Below are positions 8,959 to 17,590 of a DNA stretch of 64,000 bases, piece by piece; positions within the stretch are counted from its first letter, which is position 1; the number at the start of each line of letters is the position of its first letter. The notes beneath the pieces were generated by a model. The model was given only the letters and a program-made list of their open reading frames with translations, made no database searches and was not told the origin of the DNA. Position numbers and translations under genes: made by a program. The DNA comes from Taklimakanibacter deserti (lineage in GTDB: Bacteria; Pseudomonadota; Alphaproteobacteria; Rhizobiales; Aestuariivirgaceae). The stretch is from NCBI GenBank assembly GCA_003574785.1, contig QORU01000014.1:62001-126000 (forward strand), written 5' to 3'.

Positions 8959-9930
8959 TCATTTTACCGACGCGAGCCGCGAACGATCGAGCGTCAGCGT
9001 TACGGCGATGATCACGATCAAGCCGGTGATGCCGATCTGGGCATAAGGATGGACGCCGGCGACGTTCATTCCATTCTTCAACACGCTGATGACGAGGACG
9101 CCGAGAATCGTTCGATGGACGCCCCCGGCACCGCCGGACAGAGCCGTTCCTCCCATCACGACTGCCGCGATCGCTTCCAGGAGCAGATCATCGCCCATGC
9201 GTGCGGTTCCTGTCGACGTGCGGGCGACAAGCAGCAGGCCCGCCAGGCCGCAGAGGATGCCCGACACGATGAAGGCAATCATCTGGATGCGCGATACATC
9301 GATTCCGGACAGCCTGGCGGCGGTCCCGCCGGCACCGATGGCGTAGAGCGCCCGGCCAAATGTAGAGCGGGCACCGACGAAAGCCGCGGTCGCGAAGATG
9401 ACCAGCGCCCAGAGGCCTGAGTTGGGGATCTGCCAAATGAGCTTGCCGGAAGCAAGCCAGGTCATTTCGGCGTTGCGGAACGTAACGTTCGCTCCACCCG
9501 CGACCCAGGTCGAGATGCCGCCGAACACGATCATGGTGGATAAGGTCGCGACGAAGGAGGGGACTCGTGTGTAAACGACGAGTGCGCCGTTGATGGCACC
9601 ACAGACCGCGCCGATGGCTGCGCCAATCGCCACAACCTCGATAGCGTTCATGCCTGCTTCTCTCAATAAAAGAGCTGCCGTAATTGCCACCACCGTCACA
9701 ATCGAGCCGACAGAAAGGTCGATCGCGCCCATGAGGATGACAAACGTCGTTCCTGTGGCGACGAGCAACAGGATCGAGGACTGGCGCATCAAATTGAACA
9801 CGTTCACCCAGGAGAGGAAACGCTCGTTGAACGATGTGAACACCGCTATGAGGAGAATGAGGAAGGCAAGCGGTATGAGGACTCCCAGTGTTGTTCGGTG
9901 GGTTTGGTAGAATGCGCCGATCGCGCCCAT
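8959..9930 (-). CDS. RbsC-family ABC transporter permease
   Basis: This 323-residue inner-membrane protein has about nine or ten hydrophobic helices and the RbsC hallmarks ILMGAIDLSVGSI and AAVVMGGTALSGG. It is 10 bases downstream of the double ATPase gene and is one of two permeases in this operon; the other is at 11482. The two probably form a heterodimeric channel, or alternatively two channels that share an ATPase. The start at 9930 gives a short hydrophilic N terminus followed by a membrane helix, as expected. Confidence 0.9.
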   Translation of the reverse strand: MGAIGAFYQTHRTTLGVLIPLAFLILLIAVFTSFNERFLSWVNVFNLMRQSSILLLVATGTTFVILMGAIDLSVGSIVTVVAITAALLLREAGMNAIEVVAIGAAIGAVCGAINGALVVYTRVPSFVATLSTMIVFGGISTWVAGGANVTFRNAEMTWLASGKLIWQIPNSGLWALVIFATAAFVGARSTFGRALYAIGAGGTAARLSGIDVSRIQMIAFIVSGILCGLAGLLLVARTSTGTARMGDDLLLEAIAAVVMGGTALSGGAGGVHRTILGVLVISVLKNGMNVAGVHPYAQIGITGLIVIIAVTLTLDRSRLASVK

Positions 9931-9940
9931 GACGGCCTCC

Positions 9941-11485
9941 TCAGATCATAAAGCCGACGAGCTCCTGCTCGGTCGGCTTTGCTTCCGGTGGCGCCGGCCG
10001 CTCAGTGACGACCTCGCCATCTCGCATTATGAGGATACGGTTGGACAGGCCGATCAGCTCGAGCAAGTCATCGGTGACGAGCAGGATCGCGACGCCCCTC
10101 GCCGTGAGATCGCGCATCAACGCATAGATCTCCTCCTTGGCGCCGACATCCACCCCGCGCGTCGGATTATCAAGCACCAAGACATTCACGCTCTTGGCCA
10201 GCCATTTGGCCATGACGACCTTCTGTTGGTTTCCGCCGGAAAGATACTGGCAAAGCTGGCCGGGACCGGTGGCGCGAATATGCATGAGCTTGATGTAGTC
10301 CCGCGCTAGTCGTGATTCGCGTACGGCGGAGATGAAGCCCGGCAGAACAGTTACCTTGTTGAGCGCAGCGAGGGACATATTGGCCGCGACGGAGAGGTAA
10401 GGAATGATACCTTCGATCTTGCGCTCCTTCGGCACGAATCCGACATTTGCGGCGACGCAGGATTTTCCGCGATTGCGGACCGGCAGTCTGTTCCCTCTGA
10501 TACTGACGGTACCGCCAGTCGGGAAAGGCTCGAACCCTACGACCGCGCGCGCCACCTCTTCCTTGCCGCAACCGACGAGCCCTCCGACGCCGAGAATTTC
10601 ACCCTGTCTCAGCGCAAACGAGACGCTTTTGACATGACCGCCGGAAAGGTCATCGACAGAGAGCGCGATTTCGTCGGAGTCTGCGACTGTCCGCTGGCGT
10701 TTTTCCTTATAGTATTCCTCATCGCGTTCGCGGCCGACCATAGCCTGATGGATGCGCGGCGTGGAGAACTCTCCCCTGGCCATCTCGGCGACCATGCGGC
10801 CGTCCTTCATGACATAGAGGCGGTCGCAGAGTGTCATGTATTCGGAAAGGCGATGCGTGATGAGGACGAAAGACGCGCGATCGCGGAAGCGCCGGATGCT
10901 CCCGAACAGGACGGCCACCTCCTTGTCGCCGATGGCAGCCGTAGGTTCGTCGAGCAGCACGATCGGATGCTCGACCTCGAAAAAGTCCGCCAGCACGAAG
11001 GCCTTGGCGATTTCGATCATTTGCCGGTCGTGGAATTCGTAGCTTGCAGTCACCTTGCGCGGATCGATGTGGCCGAGCCCAAGCTTTCGGAGATGTCGTT
11101 CCGACAGATCAATCATGCGGCCTGCGTCGACGAGACCACCGGCACGTGAAAACCTGCTCTCATGTGAGAGAAAGAAATTCTCATAGACGCGCAAGTGTGG
11201 CACGAGCGCCTGCTCCTGGAATACCATGGAGACGCCAGCGCGCACCGCGTCGGTATATCGTTCGGGAGCAAAGGCGCGCCCGAAGAGAGCCATCGATCCC
11301 TCGCTCGGGCCGTAGATGCCGGCGATCATCTTCAATGTGGTCGACTTGCCGGCACCATTCTCGCCGGCGATGCCGACAATCTCATTCGCGAAGATATCGA
11401 GGTCGACGCCTTCGATCACTGTGACGCCGGCAAATCTCTTGGCGGCGGCACGCATTTGAAAGATTGGCTTGCGGCCATCGCTCAC
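9941..11485 (-). CDS. RbsA-type double ATP-binding protein of a sugar importer
   Basis: This energises the importer and has two fused nucleotide-binding domains (514 residues). GTG 11485 was chosen as start because it overlaps the TGA of the upstream permease (GTGA) and has GAGGAA before it. NBD1 has Walker A GENGAGKST at 41-49 and Walker B VLLDEPTAA, but its signature region reads EFHDRQ instead of LSxGQ. NBD2 has a degenerate Walker A (GLVGCGKEE), a good signature (LSGGNQQK), and a Walker B (VLDNPTRG) in which the catalytic Glu is Asn. One composite ATP site is therefore intact and the other is degenerate. It sits between two permease genes in the operon. Confidence 0.92.
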   Translation of the reverse strand: MSDGRKPIFQMRAAAKRFAGVTVIEGVDLDIFANEIVGIAGENGAGKSTTLKMIAGIYGPSEGSMALFGRAFAPERYTDAVRAGVSMVFQEQALVPHLRVYENFFLSHESRFSRAGGLVDAGRMIDLSERHLRKLGLGHIDPRKVTASYEFHDRQMIEIAKAFVLADFFEVEHPIVLLDEPTAAIGDKEVAVLFGSIRRFRDRASFVLITHRLSEYMTLCDRLYVMKDGRMVAEMARGEFSTPRIHQAMVGRERDEEYYKEKRQRTVADSDEIALSVDDLSGGHVKSVSFALRQGEILGVGGLVGCGKEEVARAVVGFEPFPTGGTVSIRGNRLPVRNRGKSCVAANVGFVPKERKIEGIIPYLSVAANMSLAALNKVTVLPGFISAVRESRLARDYIKLMHIRATGPGQLCQYLSGGNQQKVVMAKWLAKSVNVLVLDNPTRGVDVGAKEEIYALMRDLTARGVAILLVTDDLLELIGLSNRILIMRDGEVVTERPAPPEAKPTEQELVGFMI

Positions 11486-12411
11486 GAGAGGTTCCTCGCC
11501 GAAAGAGAGCGGCTCGTCGCGATGACGGCCAGGAGGATGACACAACCTTTGATAATAGTCTGGAGATAGGGATGCACTGCAAGAATGTTCATACCATTCG
11601 AAAGCATCGCAACGACCAGAACACCGAGCAGAGTGCGCGCGACGCCGCCAATGCCACCGGCGATCGCCGTGCCCCCGACGACGACGGCCGTAATGGTTTC
11701 CAGCATCAGGAAGTCACCCATCGTGCCCGTGGCCGTGCCGAGCCGCGAAGCCAGGAGCGCGCCGCAGAGGCCGCAGAGGGCCCCGGAGAGCGCGAAGGCC
11801 TGAACCTTTACATAGTCGACGGAGACACCGACGAGCTTGGCGGTCTCCTCGTCGCTGCCGATCGCCAGTGTCATTCGGCCGAAGCGTGTCCGCTCGCCGA
11901 TCAGAACGCAGAGAGCGTACACAAGGATGGCAAAGACGACGATCATGGGCAAATAGGCTATGAATTCATACTGTGTGACGGCGATGTATCGGGCGTCGCG
12001 GATGGGGATTGAACCGCCATCGGAGAGGAAGAGGATGACGCCGGTAAGCGACGTTCCCACCCCAAGTGTCACCAATATCGAGGGAATTCGCAAATAGACA
12101 TAAAGGAGGCCGTTGATTGTGCCAATGGCGAACCCGACGAGCGTTGCGACGAAGATTGAGCCATAACCGAGGCTCGGCACCAGCAAGGCCGCCACAACTC
12201 CCGCCAGCGTGGCGACCGCACCTACCGACAAGTCGATCGAGCCCATCAGGATCACGAAGGTGGCCCCACAGGAGGCCACCAGCAGAACCGAGGCTTGGAA
12301 GAGAATATTGCGAGCGTTCTCAGGCGTGACAAAAGCCGGGTTCAGCACACCGAAGACGACGGCGAGCAGCGCGAGCACCAGCAACGGAGCGAGGTGTCGC
12401 AGTCGCGTCAT
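11482..12411 (-). CDS. RbsC-family ABC transporter permease (second of the operon)
   Basis: This is a permease with about nine membrane helices and the motifs ILMGSIDLSVGAVATL and ITAVVVGGTAIAGGIGG. The start is uncertain. ATG 12411 (MTRLRHLAP) gives a 309-residue protein; ATG 12471 or TTG 12495 in the same frame would add 20 or 28 residues, and none has a clear ribosome site. It follows the binding-protein gene at 12520 and overlaps the ATPase start by four bases. Together with the permease at 8959 it probably forms a two-subunit channel. Confidence 0.88.
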   Translation of the reverse strand: MTRLRHLAPLLVLALLAVVFGVLNPAFVTPENARNILFQASVLLVASCGATFVILMGSIDLSVGAVATLAGVVAALLVPSLGYGSIFVATLVGFAIGTINGLLYVYLRIPSILVTLGVGTSLTGVILFLSDGGSIPIRDARYIAVTQYEFIAYLPMIVVFAILVYALCVLIGERTRFGRMTLAIGSDEETAKLVGVSVDYVKVQAFALSGALCGLCGALLASRLGTATGTMGDFLMLETITAVVVGGTAIAGGIGGVARTLLGVLVVAMLSNGMNILAVHPYLQTIIKGCVILLAVIATSRSLSARNLS

Positions 12412-12519
12412 GTCTAGCGCCGCGCGAGTTGGGCTGGTTGCCGTCAAGGGATGGAATTCACAGCGTTTCATGAAGGTCGAAGGATGGCAGGCCAAGCCAA
12501 TGGCCCGCCATCTCCACCG

Positions 12520-13707
12520 TCACTCCGGGATCCGTGACTTATAGTGCGACTCATAGTCTGCTTTGAGCTTGTCGACGCAGCCTGCGCCAAACTCCGCTGT
12601 ATATTCCTTGGGCAGCTCATAGCCGGCGGGCTTCTCAGCAGTACGCCACATTTGGGCGGCATCGATCGGCCATACGTGATTCTGCGGATCCCAGTTGTCT
12701 GGATTGAGCGTCCGCGACATCTTCTTCCAGTCGAACGGAAGCTTGTCGCCTTCCAGAAACTTTGTATAAGCCTCGACATTCTCGGCCGTTATCAGCGTCG
12801 CGCCCATGTACATCATGCGCTCGCAGGCGCCCGGCTTCCATCCATGGGCAACGTCATAGGCGCGGACCAGCGAGAAACCCGCCTGCCAGGCCGGGGTGAA
12901 GCTCATGGTGGCGAAGAAGCGACCCTCCTTGATCAGGTCCATGGTCTCGGCGTTGCCGTCGAGACCAACAACCGGAATGTCCTTCAGTCCGGCGTCCTCG
13001 AGCGCCTGCATGGCGCCGACTCCGACCGAATCGTTCTGGCCGAATACGCCGTCGATCTGCGGGTTTGCGACGATCAGGTCTTCCATGACCTTTCGCGAGT
13101 CGATCTGGTTCCAATTCCCGGGCTGACGGGCAATCAATTTGATCTCCGGGTATTCCTTCAGCGCCTTGTCGACGCCCAGCGTGCGAGAAATCTCCGCCGA
13201 AGAACCTGGATAGCCGGTGATGTGGACGAGATTGCCCTTCTTGCCCATCTTCTCGAACAGAGCCTTGGCGATGACATAGGCGTTATCCTCGCCGTCGGGC
13301 GCAAAGAAGGTGGCGTAGGCATAGTTGTCGGCGCCATTGTCTATGGGGTGAAACCACGGCAGCGCGTCCCAGATACCGACATAGGTGCCGCCGGCAGCCT
13401 TTACCTTCTCGGCCATCTGCTTGACATTGCCGACGTCCTGGGCATTGCCGAAGAACATCTTTGCACCAGCCGTAATCTGTGCTTCGTAGTTGCCGATCTG
13501 CTTGGAAGCGTCACCGCCATTTGTAAGGACGCGGTATTCGAGGCCAAGCGCCTCGGCAGCCTGGCGCGCACCTTTGTCGAAATTCGACCAGTACTCATTA
13601 TCGAGACTGGTGAATTCGGCGACGCTCACCTCAGCGGCCCGCGTCCAGGACGCCCCCGTGAGTATGGCGATAGCGCCAGCCAAGCCTAGAAGCGATTTCA
13701 TGTTCAT
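12520..13707 (-). CDS. Periplasmic sugar-binding protein, first gene of the importer operon
   Basis: This is a 395-residue periplasmic binding protein of the Peripla_BP_4 family with a Sec signal peptide (residues 1 to about 25, ending TRAAE). ATG 13707 follows GGGAGGAACCTT, a good ribosome site. Motifs include the N-terminal SVAEFTSLDNEYW, the hinge segment DGVFGQNDSVGVGAMQAL and IPVVGLDGNAETM. It heads the operon that runs to 7656 and differs clearly from the second binding protein there, so the importer may accept two ligands. The divergent 330-base region upstream should carry its promoter. Confidence 0.9.
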   Translation of the reverse strand: MNMKSLLGLAGAIAILTGASWTRAAEVSVAEFTSLDNEYWSNFDKGARQAAEALGLEYRVLTNGGDASKQIGNYEAQITAGAKMFFGNAQDVGNVKQMAEKVKAAGGTYVGIWDALPWFHPIDNGADNYAYATFFAPDGEDNAYVIAKALFEKMGKKGNLVHITGYPGSSAEISRTLGVDKALKEYPEIKLIARQPGNWNQIDSRKVMEDLIVANPQIDGVFGQNDSVGVGAMQALEDAGLKDIPVVGLDGNAETMDLIKEGRFFATMSFTPAWQAGFSLVRAYDVAHGWKPGACERMMYMGATLITAENVEAYTKFLEGDKLPFDWKKMSRTLNPDNWDPQNHVWPIDAAQMWRTAEKPAGYELPKEYTAEFGAGCVDKLKADYESHYKSRIPE

Positions 13708-14037
13708 AAGGTTCCTCCCATGATTGGTTCGAGGACCTCGCGTATTCTCGGATTGCTCGATCTCGCTCAGCCCTGTCGACGTCCGTCAAATTTGGCGCAG
13801 CATGCTTCTCAGCCACTAAAGGGGGTCGCTGGCCTGTTATCGATGTTCTTCACTTGCCGGATTATCTTGATGCAAGATCATGGAGCCCGTCACGTGAGAG
13901 TATATTCATTTTGAGAATACCGTCGCGCCGTCATGTCCGGAATATGGGGCATCCTTCTGCGATGAAACACAGTCGTGAACTCGAATGCAATGGAAGCGAG
14001 ATTTTGCCAGAGCGCGTCAACAGACCGGGGTCGAGTG
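13708..14037. promoter_or_regulatory. 330-base divergent intergenic region with GAGAATAC repeats
   Basis: No gene is convincing here. It separates the minus-strand importer operon from the plus-strand DoxX gene. GTATTCTC at 13742-13749 is the exact complement of GAGAATAC at 13913-13920. The latter forms the right arm of an imperfect inverted repeat with GTATATTC (13900-13907). The 12-mer CATTTTGAGAAT (13907-13918) recurs at 14452-14463, upstream of the next gene. These are plausible operator arms for an unknown regulator, but the evidence is only sequence repetition. Confidence 0.35.
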
Positions 14038-14412
14038 ATGGGCATTCTCAGCGAAGTGCTTAACGTTCACGATACAGTGGACGTGCTGCGAATTCTGTGT
14101 GGTCTGTTTTTCATCCCGCATGTTGCAGGAAAGCTCTTTGAGCCCGCGGCGTTGGGGTTCTTTCAGACGGCCGGATTCAAACCACCCAAATTCTGGATGT
14201 ATACGGCCGGTGTCGTTGAAGCGATTCTGACGGTTCTTCTCGTTTTCGGGCTTTTTAGTCCATGGGCCGCTGTCGTCGCGACTGTCCATTTGTGCATTGT
14301 AGCAGGCGCCATTTATCGCGTGTCGCACGGGAAATGGTTGTGGAATATCGGCGGAAACGAATATGCGGTTTTTTGGGCTTTGTGCTGTGCCCTTGTCGCC
14401 ATTCACGACTGA
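14038..14412 (+). CDS. DoxX-family membrane protein
   Basis: This is a small integral membrane protein of 124 residues with four hydrophobic segments (about 17-35, 55-80, 82-100 and 105-122) and the DoxX pattern LRILCGLFFIPHVAGKL near the N terminus. ATG 14038 was chosen because a longer in-frame start adds 21 residues without family resemblance. DoxX-like proteins are linked to thiosulfate:quinone reductase, oxidative-stress complexes or unknown roles. The next gene encodes an Old Yellow Enzyme 215 bases downstream, so a redox role is possible but unproven. Confidence 0.75.
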   Translation: MGILSEVLNVHDTVDVLRILCGLFFIPHVAGKLFEPAALGFFQTAGFKPPKFWMYTAGVVEAILTVLLVFGLFSPWAAVVATVHLCIVAGAIYRVSHGKWLWNIGGNEYAVFWALCCALVAIHD

Positions 14413-14627
14413 GCTGAATTGCCGTTCCGACGAGGCTGCGGGTTCGATTTCCATTTTGAGAATGTTGCCGCGTGTTCTCGCGGCTCCCTTCTGCCATTTT
14501 CGCGCATCTTGGGAGGATTGACCTGCACCGACGGCTGGCGCCCGCTTTGTCGGCAGGCGGACGATTTCTCGTGTCAGCGCTTTGTCGGGCAAGCCTCCAC
14601 CGACCGCAGAAAGACTGGAAGCACTGG

Positions 14628-15743
14628 ATGACAAGCACTCTTTTCACCCCGATCACTTTGCGCGGCCTGACGCTCGCGAACCGGGCGATCGTATCGCCCA
14701 TGTGCCAATACAATTCAAACGAAGGCTCGGCGAATGACTGGCACATTCTGCAGCTCGGCCAGTTCTCCCTCGGCGGAACCGGCGCGCTGGTCATGACGGA
14801 ATCGACCCATGTCAATCTGCAGGGTCGCATCACGCTCAAATGCGCGGCTATGTGCAGCGACGCCAACGAGGCGGCGATGAAGCGTGTCATCGACTTCTGC
14901 CGGCAATATGGTGTCGCCAAGCACGGCCTTCAGCTCGGGCATGCCGGACGCAAGGGCTCCACCTTGCCGCCGGCTCTCGGCGGAAAGCCGCTGTCCGGCG
15001 AGCAGGGGGCGTGGGAAACGGTGGCGCCGTCGGCCATTTCCTATGATGAAGGTTGGCATGTGCCGCGCGCGATGACGGAGGCGGATATCGAGCAGGTGAA
15101 AGCCGACTTCGTGAGCGCCGTGCGGCGCGCCGAGCGCATCGGCTATGATCTGGTCGAGCTCCATTTCGGCCACGGCTATCTGGTGCATCAGTTCCTGTCG
15201 CCGCTGTCGAACAAGCGTAAGGACGGGTATGGCGGCAGCCTCGAGAACCGCTTGCGCTTTGGCCTAGAGCTGTTCGCCGCGGCCCGTGCGGCCTGGCCCG
15301 AGGACAAGCCCATGGGCGTGCGCCTCTCGGCGTCGGACTGGCTCGAGAACGGCTGGTCGGTCGAAGACTCGATCGTGCTCGCCAAGGAGCTGAAGGCGCT
15401 GGGTTGCGATTACATAGACGCCTCGAGCGGTGCGCTCCATCCGGCGCAGAAGATACCGCTCGCGCTCGGCTATCAGGTGCCGTTTTCCGAGGCGATCCGC
15501 AAAGAGGCGCAGATTCCAACCGTCGCGGTCGGTCTCATCACGTCGGCGCGCCAGGCTGAGGATATTCTCGCCGGCGGCAAGGCCGATTTCGTGTGCCTTG
15601 CGCGCGGGGCCATGTGGAATCCGCGCTGGATATGGCACGCCGCGGAGGAGTTGGGTGCGGAGGCTCCCTATGCCCCGCGCACGATGCCGTGCCATCCCAG
15701 CAATCGCCCGGCGGCCTTTCCCAATCACCGGAAGCCTTCATAG
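14628..15743 (+). CDS. NADH:flavin oxidoreductase, Old Yellow Enzyme (YqjM-like) family
   Basis: This is an FMN-dependent ene-reductase-type enzyme of 371 residues that would reduce activated C=C bonds with NAD(P)H. The TIM-barrel OYE features are all visible: LFTPITLRGLTLANR at the N terminus, SPMCQY, QLGHAGRKG, the substrate/FMN motif ELHFGHGYLVHQFLSP, NKRKDGYGGS, and the phosphate-binding C-terminal stretch VGLITSARQAEDIL. ATG 14628 is used; longer starts add non-family sequence. It is followed 57 bases later by a zinc alcohol dehydrogenase on the same strand and may share its transcript. Confidence 0.9.
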   Translation: MTSTLFTPITLRGLTLANRAIVSPMCQYNSNEGSANDWHILQLGQFSLGGTGALVMTESTHVNLQGRITLKCAAMCSDANEAAMKRVIDFCRQYGVAKHGLQLGHAGRKGSTLPPALGGKPLSGEQGAWETVAPSAISYDEGWHVPRAMTEADIEQVKADFVSAVRRAERIGYDLVELHFGHGYLVHQFLSPLSNKRKDGYGGSLENRLRFGLELFAAARAAWPEDKPMGVRLSASDWLENGWSVEDSIVLAKELKALGCDYIDASSGALHPAQKIPLALGYQVPFSEAIRKEAQIPTVAVGLITSARQAEDILAGGKADFVCLARGAMWNPRWIWHAAEELGAEAPYAPRTMPCHPSNRPAAFPNHRKPS

Positions 15744-15800
15744 GCCCGACAAAGCTATGGTATCGGGGATTCAGATAAGGATGACGGTGAGGTTTCCGTG

Positions 15801-16868
15801 ATGAAAGCGCTGCGTTTCCACAAGGCTCGTGACCTGAGGCTCGAAGACGTTCCTCCGCCACCCAAGCCGGTCGGCGATGAAGTGATCCTGAAGATCTCGC
15901 ATTGCGGCATCTGTGGGACTGATCTGCATGAATATGTCGCCGGGCCGATCATCCTGCCAATTGAGCCCCATCCCGTGACCGGTGCCAGGATCCCCATCAT
16001 CCTGGGCCATGAATTCTCGGCCGTGGTCACGGATGTCGGAAAGACGGTAACGACGGTCAGGCCGGGTGATCGCGTGGCGATCCTCCCGCATCTGATGAAG
16101 GCCGGGGACTACTATGCGCGCCGCAATCTGGGCCAGTTCAGCGCGGCGACGGGCCTCGTGGGCCTCACCTGGCATTGGGGCGGCATGGGTGAATACGCCC
16201 TGGTGCCGGAGCAGAATGTCGTCAGGCTTCCGGACAATGTGAGCGACGAGCAGGGCGCCGTGCTCGAGCCTTCGGCCGTGGCGGTGAATGCCATCGACAA
16301 TGCCGGTATCGTAGCGGGAAGCACCGTGCTGATCACCGGCGCCGGTCCCATCGGCGCACTGACCGCGCTTGCAGCGCGCGCGGCCGGCGCCTCGAGGATC
16401 TTCGTCTATGAGCCGAATGACGGTCGCCGCGCGCGGCTCGCGGATTTCGAAGGCTTGTCGCTTCATGGCGGATCGACCGACGATCTGGTCCAAAGAATCG
16501 AAGCCGAGACGGAATCGGGCGTCGGCGTCGATGCCGCCATCGAATGCGCTGGCCATCCTGCGGCACTCGACCTGTGCATCAGGGTGACGAAGCGCACCGG
16601 AACGATTGCGCAAGTCGGCCTCTTTGTCGAGAAACCCGAGGTCGACATGTTCAAGCTGTGCGAGAAGGGGCTGAGGCTCGTCGGCTGCTGGGGCAATGAC
16701 ATTACGCTCGGGCCGCGCCTGGTTGCCATGATCGCGAGCGGCAGATTTCCGGCGGAGCGGATCATCACCGGACGCGTGAGCCTGGAGCAAGCCGTCACAG
16801 AAGGATTCGAGACGTTGACAGAGGCCGGCAACGATCATCTGAAGATTCTGATAAATGTTGCGGGCTGA
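15801..16868 (+). CDS. Butanediol dehydrogenase-like zinc alcohol dehydrogenase lacking the structural zinc cysteines
   Basis: This is a medium-chain dehydrogenase of 355 residues, most like (R,R)-2,3-butanediol dehydrogenase (GICGTDLHEYVAGPI near 36-50, then GHEF at 69-72). The catalytic zinc ligands Cys38, His70 and the Glu in VLEPSAVAV are present, as is the Rossmann motif GAGPIGAL. The four-Cys structural zinc lobe normally found around residues 95-115 is absent: the segment reads LMKAGDYYARRNLG. ATG 15801 has GAGG before it. A role in oxidising a vicinal diol or secondary alcohol is likely, and the acetoin-type E1/E2 operon at 3-6 kb offers a possible next step. Confidence 0.85.
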   Translation: MKALRFHKARDLRLEDVPPPPKPVGDEVILKISHCGICGTDLHEYVAGPIILPIEPHPVTGARIPIILGHEFSAVVTDVGKTVTTVRPGDRVAILPHLMKAGDYYARRNLGQFSAATGLVGLTWHWGGMGEYALVPEQNVVRLPDNVSDEQGAVLEPSAVAVNAIDNAGIVAGSTVLITGAGPIGALTALAARAAGASRIFVYEPNDGRRARLADFEGLSLHGGSTDDLVQRIEAETESGVGVDAAIECAGHPAALDLCIRVTKRTGTIAQVGLFVEKPEVDMFKLCEKGLRLVGCWGNDITLGPRLVAMIASGRFPAERIITGRVSLEQAVTEGFETLTEAGNDHLKILINVAG

Positions 16869-16932
16869 GCCATAACTCCAATTGTGGATTGGAACGACAA
16901 TTGCTGAGGCCATAAACACCCATCCTTTTTGC

Positions 16933-17574
16933 TCACGGCTGGTGACGCAGATATATAGTCGTATCAAGCCCGGGGAGGACGGTCGCCTGCATCGACGATC
17001 GTGTGTTGAATCGTTGGTGAAAGGTGGTCAACGATGGCCGGCCGTTTCGCCATGACCATGCATCGAAGCGGAAGTCCAGATAGGCAAGTGCGACGGCGAC
17101 AGTGATCGAGCCAACATTCACTTGGCAGAGCTCGCGCTGCCAGCGAGCTTCGAGTGCATCGAGCGCACGCTCCACCCTGAGCTTCTGGCGGTCGAGCCAG
17201 GTGTGCCAATGCAAGCGCTCAGGCCGCTGTGCGATTTCATTGCGATATGCGACGGCCGCATCGGCAATCCCGATTCCGATGGCCTGCAGCGTCAAGGTGC
17301 GGTGACGTTCGTCCCCACCACGGGCGAGCAGTTTCTGATCGCACGCCTGGTTGAGGTGGTCGACAATGACGCGGGAATCGTGAAGCACGGCTCCGTCCGG
17401 TGTAACCAGGACGGGTATCTGGGCGATCGGAGAAAGAGCGGCAAGCTCCTCATTCTCGGTCGCCACTTTGACGTCGGTCGCAATGAGCTCCAGCTCGCCG
17501 CCCAGCCCGGCTTCATGTGCAGCCACGAAACATATCCGGACGTAGGGCGAGATCATATCGCCGTAGATCTTCAT
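16933..17574 (-). CDS. Glutathione S-transferase family protein
   Basis: This 213-residue protein has an N-terminal thioredoxin-like GST domain (YGDMISPYVRICFVAAHEAG at the start, IPVLVTPDGAVLHDSR with the cis-Pro and glutathione-binding segment) and a helical C-terminal domain. It follows the GntR gene by 16 bases and probably ends the operon 6PGDH-like-gntR-gst. The downstream end is convergent with the alcohol dehydrogenase gene. GSTs in catabolic clusters often act as isomerases or dehalogenases or give stress protection; nothing here decides between them. Confidence 0.82.
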   Translation of the reverse strand: MKIYGDMISPYVRICFVAAHEAGLGGELELIATDVKVATENEELAALSPIAQIPVLVTPDGAVLHDSRVIVDHLNQACDQKLLARGGDERHRTLTLQAIGIGIADAAVAYRNEIAQRPERLHWHTWLDRQKLRVERALDALEARWQRELCQVNVGSITVAVALAYLDFRFDAWSWRNGRPSLTTFHQRFNTRSSMQATVLPGLDTTIYLRHQP

Positions 17575-17590
17575 GTGAATCCGTGGAGCT

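Noticed and set aside
12544..13689. 381-codon plus-strand frame opposite the sugar-binding protein gene
   Set aside because: The minus-strand frame has a signal peptide and clear family motifs; this one has none.
16933..17574. Overlapping plus-strand frame (17122-17886) across GST and GntR genes
   Set aside because: Both minus-strand genes have strong family motifs; the plus-strand frame is low-complexity and crosses the gap between them.
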